A DNA stretch of 64,000 nt from Acholoe squamosa. Taxonomy: Eukaryota; Annelida; Polychaeta; Phyllodocida; Polynoidae. Each line of letters starts with the position of its first letter. Positions within the stretch are counted from its first letter, which is position 1. A model generated the notes under the pieces. The model ran no database searches, was not told the DNA's origin, and was given only the letters and a program-made list of their open reading frames with translations. The stretch covers positions 50,548,166 to 50,612,165 of the forward strand of contig OX439044.1 of NCBI GenBank assembly GCA_949317995.1. Reading direction: 5' to 3'. Shown one piece after another: positions 1-11,536 of this stretch. A program made the translations under genes and the position numbers.

Positions 1-420
1 ATGTGTTTGCACCTTTCAAATCTGTGTGTTCTTGGTGTCTCATTGAACACAATTTTAGATATTCAAATTTGAGTATTTACATATACATATAGCTCCAGAA
101 TTCTTAGTATTAGTCCAAGCGTTATAGGGAAACATGGAGATGAACAGGCAGTAATGTGTCCTGTAAGAGTACGGGACTTGAGCGTGTTGACCTTTCAGAA
201 GTGCAAGCGTCAGACGTATGTATTTATTGATTTATTTTATTCATAAAATAAATCATTTTACATCAGCCACCATGTGTTCAAAATTTTGACCAATAGCTCA
301 TCTACTGAAATCCTAGACCTCCACGGGCATAGACTTACTAGATGAATCATAGCACCTAGCACATGGTGTAGTGTTTAGTTCCCATTGAAATCAGGTAGAC
401 CTACCTACTTTATGCCCGTG

Positions 421-576
421 TACACCATAGCAATCTCACAAACACTCCAAATTTGTGGACAGGTAAATGATTATAGCCTTTAGGCTGTGCAGTCCCTATA
501 CACCATAACAATCTGACCCAAGCACTCCAAACACACTGACAAGTAGATGATTATAGCCTCTAGGCTGTGCAGTGAT
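421..576 (+). repeat. Tandem duplication, 78-bp period, 2 copies
   Basis: Two diverged copies begin TACACCATA(G/A)CAATCT at 421 and 499 and end with TTAGGCTGTGCAGT-like sequence. They directly precede the 99-bp triplication. Confidence 0.85.
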
Positions 577-579
577 GGA

Positions 580-876
580 CTAAAACAGTGCTGGTCAGTA
601 GAATCATTACCACTGCATTGGTGCATCATGATACATTGTGCAGGGCCTCAGTTAGCTATTTAAGGGCATCATGGTGCACTAAAACAGTGCTGGTCAGTAG
701 AATCATTACCACTGCATTGGTGCATCATGATACATTGTGCAGGGCCTCAGTTAGCTATTTAAGGGCATCATGGTGCACTAAAACAGTGCTGGTAAGTAGA
801 TTCGTTACCACTGCATTGGTGCATCATGATACATTGCGCATGGCCCCAATTAGCTATTTAAGGGGGTCATGATGCA
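580..876 (+). repeat. Tandem triplication, 99-bp unit
   Basis: Three near-identical units start CTAAAACAGTGCTGG at 580, 679 and 778. The first two are almost identical and the third is more diverged. Because 99 is a multiple of three, a spurious 94-codon repeat ORF results. The unit contains CATTGGTGCATCATGAT, which resembles the neighbouring 38-bp repeat, suggesting common ancestry. Confidence 0.93.
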
Positions 877-933
877 CATCATGATGTCTTGCCAGCTCTT
901 CATTGAAGCATCAAGATGAACATCTTCAAAAAA

Positions 934-2197
934 GCACACTTAACCCTTTATGGGTGGCATGATGAATTGATGCACATTTAAACCTTTATGGATGACATGA
1001 TACATTGGTGCACACTTAGACCTTTATGGATAGCATGATGCATTGTTGCACACTTAACCCTTTAGGGATGTATTGATGCACACTTAACCCTTTATAGATT
1101 GCATGATGCACACTTAACCCTTTATGGATGGCATGATACATTGATGCACACTTAACCCTTTATGGATGGCATGATGCATTGAAGCACACTGAAACCTTTA
1201 TGGATGACATGATACATTGGTGCACACTTAACCCTTTATGGATAGCCTGATGCATTGATGCACACTTAACCCTTTATAGATTGCATGATGCATTGATGCA
1301 CACTTAACCCTTTAGGGATAGCATGATGCATACTTAAACCTTTATGGATAGCATGATGCAATGATGCACACTTAGCATTTTATGGATGGCATGATGCAAT
1401 GATGCACACTTAACCCTTTATGGATGGCATGATGCATTGATGCACACTTAACCCTTTAAGGATGGCATAATGCATTGATGCACACCTAACCCTTTATGGA
1501 TGGCATGATGCATTGATGCACACTTAAACATTAATGGATGGCATGATGCATTGATGCACACTTAACCCTTTATGGATGGCATGATGCATTGATGCACACG
1601 TAACCCTTTATGGATGGCATGATGCATTGATGCACACTTAACCCTTTAAGGATGACATGATGCATTGATGCACACTTAACCCTTTATGGATGGCATGATG
1701 CATTGATGCACACTTAAACATTAATGGATAGCATGATGCATTGATGCACACGTAACCCTTTATGGATGGCATGATGCATTGATGCACACTGAAACCTTTA
1801 TGGATGACATGATACATTGGTGCACACTTAACCCTTTATGGATAGCCTGATGCATTGATGCACACTTAACCCTTTAGGTATAGCATGATGCATACTTAAA
1901 CCTTTATGGATAGTATGATGCAATGATGCACACTTAACATTATATGGATGGCATGATGCATTGATGCACACTTAAACATTTATGGATGGCATGATGCATT
2001 GATGCACACTTAACCCTTTATGGATGGCATGATGCATTGATGCACACTTAACCCTTTATGGATGACATGATGCATTGATGCACACTTAACCCTTTAGGGA
2101 TGTATTGATGCACACTTAACCCTTTATAGATTGCATGATGAATTGATGCACACTTAACCCTTTATGGATGGCATGATACATTGATGCACACTTAACC
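934..2197 (+). repeat. Minisatellite array, 38-bp unit, about 33 copies
   Basis: The unit is GATGCATTGATGCACACTTA followed by ACCCTTTATGGATGGCAT. Copies are uninterrupted head to tail, mostly 38 bp, with a few shortened copies lacking the GATGCATT half. Several blocks recur in the same order of variants (for example the CATTAATGGAT variant at 1530 and 1722), implying multi-unit amplification. No spacers are present, so it is not a CRISPR array. Confidence 0.95.
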
Positions 2198-2308
2198 ATG
2201 GGCGTGGACTGGTTACCAGATTTAGTCTGTGTAGGTGTTATCCATATGCTATAGCAAGGGTGAGAAAGTAAAGGGAACAGTGCTGCCCTCTGGTGCCTTT
2301 ATTTGCTG

Positions 2309-2385
2309 TGCACAGACCTTGATTACAGAGGTGAGTGGTTACTTTGGCAAAGTCACCACTCACCTCTGTATTCAAGGTCTGTGCA
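2309..2385. repeat. 77-nt near-perfect hairpin
   Basis: Thirty-base arms starting TGCACAGACCTTGA and ending TCAAGGTCTGTGCA pair with one mismatch. The 17-nt spacer itself contains ACTTTG/CAAAGT, so almost the whole stretch can fold back. It lies just after the 38-bp array. It could be a small foldback element or a hairpin-RNA precursor; nothing in the sequence decides between these. Confidence 0.85.
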
Positions 2386-3422
2386 TATCATTAACCATGA
2401 CAAAATACATTACCACGGCTATGTCATGCTTAACTGATTTCCTTAATCCATCAAATACATGCCTCCTTTTTTCTTGACAATTTCATTTGTGAAAAGCTCT
2501 ACTTTCTTTAGCATTTTACACTTACCATTCACTTCATGTCTGCAAACGAGTTCCAAAATGACCATATGATTGTTCGCAATGATTATGAAGTTCAATTTTG
2601 ATGTGAATATCAAGTTATGATAATGCACTATAGTGTGATAATTTTTTCTTGACAGTTTCCTTTGTGAAAGCCAGTATATAAGATTATATAATAAATGATA
2701 AAAAATATTTAGAACACTTTTGTTCTTTCTTACAATACAATGTTATATATTCAACCTATGATTAATATCATCATTACTATCATATATCATCACCTTAGCG
2801 GTGTTATTCTTAAACATTTTTTGTATTTTAATTGCTATGCTGTGCTACTTCTTCAAACTTGATTTTATTGTTAAAAAAAAAAAAAATGCTGATCATTTTG
2901 TTTCTTAACCATAACAAATAAATCACCACAGCAATGCTGTGCCTTCCTCACAATTTCCTTAATTCCTCAAAAATACGCTTCCTCGTAATTCGGCATTTCC
3001 CAGCCACTCTCCTCCCGGACCAAAATATAGCAGTTATTAAGTATAGAATAAGTGTAGGAAAAGTATCCTGTTGGAATATTAGTAGAGTAGTCTTTCAGTA
3101 TTACAACAAAATCATACACCCCCAAGCCAGAAATGAGGCAGTAGCATTCCAGTATACAAAGAGTATTTTCTAAGTAGCCAATAAGTACTGAAAAGGTATG
3201 TCCGAAATATTTAAAAGAGTATAGGTGAAGTATGATACTGAAAGGCTACTATTCTGTGACTACTCTGTCAATACGGGAAACGTATATATCAGAAATGTTA
3301 TGAATTTAGATCCAAAATCGTAAAAGAATCATAACCATACAAATCTACTGTTTGGAATATATACATTACAGTTCATGGATCATCACAGCTTTCTGATAAA
3401 TACTGGTAGCTATGTATTAGAT

Positions 3423-3661
3423 GGGTGTGGACCACTAAATTTGACATGGTGACATGGCCATTTCTTAAAATCGACATGTGACTTGGGCATTAGTGACATG
3501 AAGCAAAAAATTAGTGACATGACATAGGTGTTTTCTTAAATTTGACATGGGACATGGTAGGCTCTTAGAGGTGACATGGGACATGGGGATTTAAGTGACA
3601 TGTGACATGACCATTTCTTAAAATCGACATGTGGCATGGGGGACCCCCCATCCACACACCC
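3423..3661 (+). mobile_element. MITE-like element A, copy 1 (TGACATGG-rich)
   Basis: A 239-bp block starts GGGTGTGGACCACTAAATTT and ends CCATCCACACACCC, giving imperfect inverted ends. TATTAG occurs just outside both ends (3415-3420 and 3662-3667). The interior is built from GACATGGGACATGG-like repeats. A second copy in inverse orientation near 38.5 kb shares the whole length, which defines the boundaries. Non-autonomous; family unknown. Confidence 0.75.
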
Positions 3662-5842
3662 TATTAGTTAATTCATATGTGTCTACAGGTATGTCCCACA
3701 TCCTCATTTGCCATGCACAATAAGAACTTTTCACAAATGCCTGGAAATCATGATTTGAATTTTCAAATCAAAATAGTCGTAATAGAACCAAAAATTCGTA
3801 ATAATTACAAAAATTTCGTAACAGTTGGCATCCCTGTGTTGGTGAGGTACCGGGGGTACTTCCTGTGCACTATTGTACTCATCTCACTCGACCTAACCCC
3901 CTTCCCCATAGGCATTAAGCACTGCAGGTCTCGCAAACAGTACCCCCCCCCCTACCCACTACTCTCCACACACCCAACCCTGGAACAGATGCATTTCAAA
4001 GGGCTGATTTACTTACTAAAATGAGATCTGTAATCTAAATGAAGTAGGCCCTTGTGGTCACGAAGTCCATAGTGCATTCCATGTCCAGTCTTGCTACATT
4101 AAGTAGAGTCTACCAAGGTGTACTTCTGTAAAATGTGCTCTCTGTGTGTTCCCGTCTTAAACTCAGTAGATTCTGGCGCACTCGGTGTAACTGCCAGATC
4201 TAAATGTGTCTACTAACCCAGATATAATGTACTAGGATGACCTTGGGAAATAAGTATAGAATAAGTAGAATACTAAAGTAATACTCCTATAATCCCTGTG
4301 TCAGGAGTATGAAAAGAGTAGTCTTGAAGGATGACCAAAATAATGTAAAAGGAGTATAAGATAAGTAGGATAGGTGAACTATCAATCTGATTTTGGTATA
4401 CATTTGTACATTAAGTAGGCTACTCTTTGAGGAGTAGTGAATAGATGAAGCCCAAGAGTATTTGTTCAGAATATACTGAGCATTTCAGTAGTCTTATCAG
4501 TAGTGTTTTCAGTACTACTGCCTGGTGAAGTAACAACTGCCTTCTGGTCCGGGCTATGTAGCTATACGAACAAGTTTAACATTTCGATCCATATTTATCC
4601 CTAGAAAATATGAAGTTAAAAAAGTGAAACAACATCCTTTCACAAAAGGCAATGAATGTTTGCGTTTCTGCATAGACATGTAAACCAGGACTGTATTCAA
4701 AATGTAGCATCAATGAAAGAAATTTTGCGATGGGTTTAAAGTCGTCTGCTGCTTTCCCGCCAAAACTAAGTGAGGCTTGTTGTTGGCAAGTCCCCTGTAC
4801 ATGAATGTTTGGTTTGGAAGGTGTCCGGCGTGTCGGTGATATACTCAGCAGTATGGACCTTGTCACTGCACATCATCATCGTAGCCACAATCTCTGATGG
4901 AATCTTCTCTTTAATCAATAGCCACAAAATACCGAAATCAGGTTGGCCTCGGCTGCCCCCTTGCTGTAATACACCAACGTGACCAGAGGAGGTGGCTGCT
5001 TCTGAGAGAAGCAATGTTGGCGTTAGGCTATATTTGGATAGCGTATTAAAGCTTAGAATAACCCAAGTGAGATTGTTGCTGTCGTCAGATAGCAGTTGAA
5101 GTAGTAGTGTTGTTTGTGTTGAGGGGTGGGGGGGAGAAGGGTTGCTCCAACCCTGGCATGTAATTGCCTTGACTTGGACTGCTTAATCGTTTATAGCCTC
5201 TGACAGGCAGTGTTCCAGTGTGGAAAAAGGCCATGCAGGCATGGTCAACTCGCCCATTGCAGGCGATTTCTATGGGTCCCCACCCCCTCTAAGACTTTTA
5301 ATAAAATATTGCCATGTTGGGATGGATTTCAAAGCAAGTGGCTTTTCTGAGTCATTGGATTCAGGAGAGAGGGAGGGAAAAAGGAGTGATTTCAGCGATG
5401 AAAGTCTTCAGGGAATTCCCTGATTTCAGGGATTTTAAAGTTCCATGGCCCTATACATTCATATAGAAACCCAAGTTTTTGGGGCGAATATTGGGTCATT
5501 TCAGGAAGTTTCGTGCTCTGTGACTTTCATCCATGTGATTTTGAAGGCTTTTGCTTCTCATCAATTTTCCGGTTTTGAATTGAACAAAGTGGCCAGTTCA
5601 GAGAAACGATTGAAATCACTGACCCCGGTAAGGTTATCAGGCATAACAGCTTTTATATTTGACAGCTGTTTTTGTGCCGTGTCAGACCATTTAAATGTAG
5701 CAGTGAAGTCAGAAGTGTTTGACTTTGTCATCAGCTCAATATGGTCAGATGGTGGAATTCTGATTTAAAGGTTACATCACGTGCTACATCCCAGTCCTAT
5801 TTTATCTCTTCTGTGGATAGTCCCAAGACCTGTCATTCTGCG

Positions 5843-6026
5843 GGCTTCTCTAGCCCACTTAAAAGGGTCTTTTTCTCCTCTTTCCCGTCCCCACAGGATG
5901 TGTGTGGTGCACATAATTATGTGCGGGTACTGACACATTCCTCTGTGAAATTGTGCAATATAGTCCTCGCCATGAATATGACCTTAGCTGTCGAAATGGC
6001 ATTAAACAACTATTACTCACTCACTC
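5843..6026 (+). mobile_element. SINE with ACTC tail, copy 1
   Basis: The family consensus starts GGGCTTCCCTAGCCCACTTA and includes GGATGTGTGTGGTGCACATA and GCCATGAATATGACCTTAGC. It ends GGCGTTAAACATCTATTACT plus (CACT)n. This full-length copy is mildly diverged. The 3' tandem tetramer rather than poly-A suggests mobilization by a LINE with a matching tail (inference). I find no clear pol III boxes in the head. Confidence 0.85.
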
Positions 6027-9000
6027 CTGTCATTCTGATGCTATGGCTATTCGATATACACACCAAAAGATCATTTACCCCGCTAGATCAGAAATACAGG
6101 CTTTTCGATTTGCTTCCATTAAGCCAATCTGTGTGGACAAAAAGGAGGGCGTTAAACCTGACCAACTCTGACCCCCTACCCTCCACAAAGATGAAGCGGG
6201 AAGTTGATATACAGACCATCCGACTGGCAGCCACCATCAGTCATGTGCCTGCAGACAAAGTGAGCAATAATAGAGGCAGTGTCCATAGAAGTGAGCGATA
6301 TTAGGTGCAGCTACCATAGGCGTAGTGCCTAATGAGACCATTTAGATGCTGTGTGGTGGAAAGTCCGCTGTCGGCGTCCTGTTTTGGACGCTACCACCCC
6401 TGCTGCACCTCCTGTGTTTCTATTCTCTGATTTCAGTAGCCCTGCTTTGTCTAGCCCTCCCATCCCCTGCCCTGCTCTGCCCCTTCCTGCCTTACTTAGC
6501 GCCCCTCCCAGTTTCCTTTTTTTCTGAGATTGTTCACATTGCTGTACTCTACCATCAGTGTACCCACCATTAACAATGTGCCACTCCCACCCCTATTGAT
6601 TTGTGTCCACTGCCCCTCGCTACAGTCACTACATTCAGCCACTGCCCAAGCCTTATGGGTATTACTTACAAACAGCAACACTGGACATTGACACATAGGG
6701 TCTATCATCCCTCATACTAGAGCTATCTATATGTTCACACCACCTCTTGACATTTTAGCATTAAGAACTATGATATCTATAGATGGCCATTCACGTAAAA
6801 GACTTAGAGACTAGATCCCAGAGTACTGCCCCATCGTTGATCATATGCATAGTTGAAATCAGAAAATGATGACCCTTGTTTATTCCTATACAATTGCACT
6901 TTGAGCACGTGTACAGCTATTAATGGTGGTCCACTAGAGCAAATTCTTGTTTGATTAGGCTTCTCGGCTGACTCATATCAGATTCATTTTCTCACTGCTC
7001 ATTCCAATGAACTAGCCTCCCAATGCCTCCTCCAACATTTCAGTTTCTCTCCCAATACAAATCCCTCCTGTAACAGGGAGCTCTTAGTACCAACCAAAAA
7101 TATAAGCCAATTGCCATGCCTTCAAAATCGGCTGACGTGTACGACGTTTTGTGACTTTTTGGTCTGCTCAAAATGACAACCCAGTGTTCCAAGGGATGGT
7201 GGGTAGAGAAGTGTTTTTCGCAAATCCCTTGTTCCCCCGCTAAATACAATGTGTTTAGTCTGTCAGTTTTGGCAATAAGCAATTCGAGTTGAAATTGTAA
7301 GGAAGACTAGAGTTATATGATCCCTTAGAAATATGGGGTGGAGAACTAGTCTTACAAATTAAACGAAAATCAACGAAATACACCTGTATTTTCAAAGAAC
7401 ATCAGTGCCAAACAGTGTTGAATGAATAGCACATGTAATGATAACTAAATATTGATTTTAAATTACTGTTACTGTGCATAATAGACCACTAACCACTTGA
7501 TGGGCCTGCATCCTTAGACCTAGTAGTCAGCACATCACCTTTGTGTTGACTGAATGCTATCTGTACGGTTCCCCACACACTGTTTGATGGTTCTTATCTT
7601 GAGGTTGGCGCTGAGATACCAGGTGATGCATCAGGGGAGTGGCCATACTGTAGTCATCTTTGAGATAAGGACTCGTCCTGGTCTGGCATCCAACCCTCTT
7701 ACTGACCCGATAAGGGAGATGACCAGTATAGGCCACTCCCAGCCAAGTTAAGAAGATGTACGCTATTAACCCTTTAGGCGCGCACAATGCCACCAATTCC
7801 TCAACTGTCATGCTGCACCAATGCAGTTCTCGCGAGTCTACTCGTCATTGTGGGCATTAATATGCCGAGCATTAAGCTGACCCTCCATAAGTATCACCCA
7901 CCTACTGCCGACATTCAGTATACTGCCGTAGTTGGGTTGATATTCATAGGTTTTCCTGTGGAGGATGCTATCTTGCTTTCAAATTGTTATCACTTCTTCC
8001 TGCAGACAAGTCAGGAGGCGAAGAAATTGATAAGAGAATATAACATTACAAAATACTGTAAAGTTATCGGCCTACATTTCTACTATTGACCTAATGGTGC
8101 AAAAGGGAAGCTCTATAATGTGAATGCACATAGGGAAATGAGTATCCATCTCTAACAGGAGAAGGGTTTTGGAGATTAGCTAATATAACAAGTCATTGGG
8201 CAGGAATGAGTCCCGTGTACTGAGCTGCTCATAGAGCTGCTCTTATATTGAATTGGAGCTGCTCAGCCTGGGTGACATGAGTGACTGAGCTGATAGGGTG
8301 TCCTTCCTGACAGCCACAGATGACATTACTATCAGGAGGATGAACAGTGTACTCAGTACTCCCATTAGCGGTAACATGTTCAGAATTGACATCACATGGG
8401 TCACTTAATTATCATTACGGAAGTACAGACTGACGATATATTCTACCTTTGTCCCATGGAAAACCTAGCATAATCTCTAAAATGAATACTATACACAAAG
8501 TGAGTTGGCAAAATAGTATCTAGTATTTGGCACATGTTTATGGACTTGGTATAGATGCCTGGATTCCCGGTACAGTCATGATGCAAGAAACCAATACAAA
8601 CTCACAGAACTAATAACCTACTTTTAAGGGAATTGTAGTGCTACATATTAATGACCAGATGTCCTTGGAAATAAGTCAGTGTCTGTCTGCATCGACATTT
8701 ATCAGTGCACTGTTGCGTGATGCACCTCTCCAAAAGGTTTCTGGTATCATAAATGTCTCATGTACAGAACACCCCCACCCCCCATATTATCTATATACCT
8801 GCAGATAAATATCTTATGCCAATTGACGTGTTGTCATAGTCCTGGGAATGGATTGCATGTGTACCAACCATTTATCTTTACAGCATTGGTGAAGTCATTT
8901 TTTTTCATTGCAGATATTCCTCTTTTAATAAGTGGTCTCCCTCTTTAAGATCTTAACATGTTCTGACATAGATTAATGCAATTTGGAGAGTTTCTTCCCC

Positions 9001-9699
9001 TAACTAGGCAAAACGGGAAGCTTGTTAATGTAAAATGCAAAAAGAGAAAGAGGCGTTCAATGCCTTTAAATGGCTTAAAATGACAGATAAAATGGGTTTA
9101 CTTTTAATACGTCTGACAAATCCTTCTTAATTTGGACCGGAATTAACGGATAATTCATTAATGTCATTAAATGGTAAAACGTGGTTTTAGAATTTGGGTG
9201 TGTTCTTGAAACGGAAAACATATTTTGGGAGTACAGGAAATATATATTGCAAAAAAAATGACACACTAAAGTCCTTCGACACAGCATTGCAATTGAAATA
9301 GGACAGGAATTAGTAGTTAAAATGTTCTGATATCTCACTAAGTTCTAAGTGATAACATATTGCTAACTTTATAAAATCAGTCAAAATTGGTCTAGGAGAC
9401 GAAATAGTTGAGTGGGAACATGAGGTCTCCATGCACCCCAAGACTATATTTTATTTCCAGATTTCTTCGTTCCCAGAGTTAAATCGCGTCCCGTCATGTT
9501 CGTTTGTGGCCATCATGTCAGCCATCTTGTATTTTCAACAAATTTATAGTATGACATTGATTTTGCTTTAATTCAGCAACCGTTATAGCTAAATTTATCA
9601 AATTTTTAATTGGGACTCTTGATTAACGCGAATTCCATAAACTTTACTATTATGACATTGGGTAGAAGATAGATAGAAACAACTGCCAGGGAACCAACC

Positions 9700-10880
9700 C
9701 GGACCAAAATGCAGTAGAAAAGTAGTACTAAAGCAGCTGAGAAACAGTGTGGTGTGACAGTAGTGATTCAGTGGGAAAGCAGCATCAGAAACAGTATTGT
9801 ATCAGCATCTACTGGCGTTCTACTGCTCAGTACCACAGAAATTGCAGCAGTGGTTCAGCAGTAGGGCAGTAGTATTAGCAGCATGCAAGCAGTATTGAAT
9901 CAGTTGTCCCAATTATATAAATTAGATGGCAGCATTTGAACAGTATCTACTTATTTAATGCTGCATGACCATATATGGGGTTGGGGCAGTGTCCAATCAG
10001 CACTACTGCATGACTGCTGCTATAGCAGTAGGTGAGCAGTAGACCATACTGAAAACTACTGCTGGGGGCAGGTAGAAGCATAAAAAAGGCAGCTGCTGTT
10101 TTAGTACTGTCCCTACCAATGCCTTTCTAGGTAGTCCTTACTGGATTTGAACTTGGGATCGTCTGATTACTGCACCAACGCATTAGACCCCTGAGCCACC
10201 ACCCCATCAGCTATGTGAAGCTGTCATTACTCCCTAGTAGTGCATGCAACTCATATAGGAGGGGGACAGTATTGACTCAGTAGTACTGGTAAACTTCTAC
10301 CATAGCAACAGTGTATGAGTAGAACTGTCTGATAAAGTGCTGCTACAGTAGAATCCCTTGCACTTTATTGAGCTTTATAATTATCAGTGACACATGTACA
10401 TGTATACTATGTATACACCCCAACATCCATGTGTATCCATTAGACCCCCCTTCTGGCACTCAATAACATAATAATATGCAAAGGTATAAGTATGCTTTTC
10501 TTCACAAACACTGAATAGTTTCAGAATTTCATTACTGAATCTTTTGATTACTGTTCACAACCATACTGACATTTACACTACGGACTGTCTCAGAAGCATC
10601 AGGTTAGTAGCCCAGTAAATAATCCATGAATGGACAGCAATACCAGTAGATGGTCAGTAGACTACTGCATCTATGCTGCTGCACAGAGTGTGACATTTTT
10701 GGTATCTATTACATTCAGTTGAGAGTCAGTAGACTACTGATTCTAGCCTGAAAATGCAGTGCATATTCAGTTGATAGTCAGTACACTACTGAGTCTATGC
10801 TGAAATGCAGTGTAGAGTCAGCTGTTTCAGAAGTATTTCAGCAGTGCCTACTGCAAAATGCAGTTGTTGATCAGCATATT
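9700..10880. repeat. Cryptic CAGTAG/CTACTG-rich region
   Basis: About 1.2 kb is dense in CAGTAG, CAGTAGT, AGCAGT and their complements without a fixed period (for example GCAGTAGGGCAGTAGTATTA near 9861). It probably arose by slippage or decay of an old array. A tRNA-like SINE head lies within it. Confidence 0.6.
10130..10205 (-). mobile_element. tRNA-like SINE head with intact-looking A and B boxes
   Basis: Read on the minus strand, the 76-nt block has TGGCTCAGGGG (10188-10198), an A-box match, and AGTTCAAATCC (10143-10153), a B-box match, about 35 nt apart as in tRNA genes. The would-be acceptor ends (GGGGTGG and GACTACC) do not pair and the T stem is broken, so it is not a functional tRNA. 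It is more likely a tRNA-derived SINE head, embedded in CAGTAG-rich sequence. Confidence 0.6.
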
Positions 10881-11216
10881 CTCAGTAGCTACTGATAGGA
10901 AAAGCAGACACTGCCTTCTGGTCCAGGAAGGTATTAAACTTGGGGAACCAGAATCTTTTAGGGCTATAGAACGCATTGATGTATCGGGTCCATTGATCGT
11001 CATGATGATGCTTGAATGTAACATTTGCAAGTTACTTGGAAATATCCATGCATCATACCCACCCTATGGGGGTGATAGGCCTTTAAAGCATGGCGATAAC
11101 GCACCAGTGGAAGCTTTAGTAAACCCGCCAGCATTGCAACTGTGCATCATGACGACCAAGGAACATGAACCTGAAGAACCATTCGACTCCTAACGGATGG
11201 AGATGTTAGTAGAGTA

Positions 11217-11536
11217 CCGTAAATCCTCGCACATAGGACGGGGCTTTTACACTGGAATTACACCAGGGGCGTCCTATAGAATTTGGCCAAACCCAGGGTG
11301 CGTCCTATAGGCAAGGATTTTACACTATAGTATAGTACTATAGGGCCCAAAATTTGACCCCACATGCATGCTATAGGATTTGGCCAAACCCAGGGTGCGT
11401 CCTATAGGCGAGGATTTTACACTATAGTATAGTACTAGAGGGCCCCAATTTTGACCCCATATGCATGCTATAGGATTTGGCCAAACTCAGGGTGCGTCCT
11501 ATATGCGAGGTGCGTCCTATAGGCGAGGATTTACGG
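11217..11536. mobile_element. TA-flanked MITE, GTCCTATAGGCGAGG type
   Basis: A 320-bp element with ends CCGTAAATCCTCGC and GCGAGGATTTACGG, flanked by TA on both sides, as in Tc1/mariner-pogo type elements. The interior holds three copies of GGTGCGTCCTATA-like subterminal motifs and an internal ~120-bp tandem duplication (GGATTTGGCCAAACCCAGGG units). Non-autonomous; no transposase. The ends are related to the CGTATAAGACGC MITE family elsewhere in the window. Confidence 0.85.

Noticed and set aside
588-872. 94-codon repeat protein ORF
   Set aside because: It arises from the 99-bp triplication; the translated repeats match only because the DNA is duplicated.
934-2197. CRISPR-like look of the 38-bp array
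   Set aside because: Units are directly adjacent with no spacers, and the window is clearly animal DNA.
5741-6304. 187-codon ORF, the longest in the window
   Set aside because: It runs straight through a SINE copy into unrelated intron DNA and has no splice sites or homology.
7600-7750. Weak inverted repeat around GGAGTGGCC-ATACTG-GTCATCT
   Set aside because: Arms are only partly matching and no target duplication or second copy is seen.
10130-10205. Functional tRNA gene on the minus strand
   Set aside because: A and B boxes match but acceptor and T stems do not pair; better explained as a SINE head.
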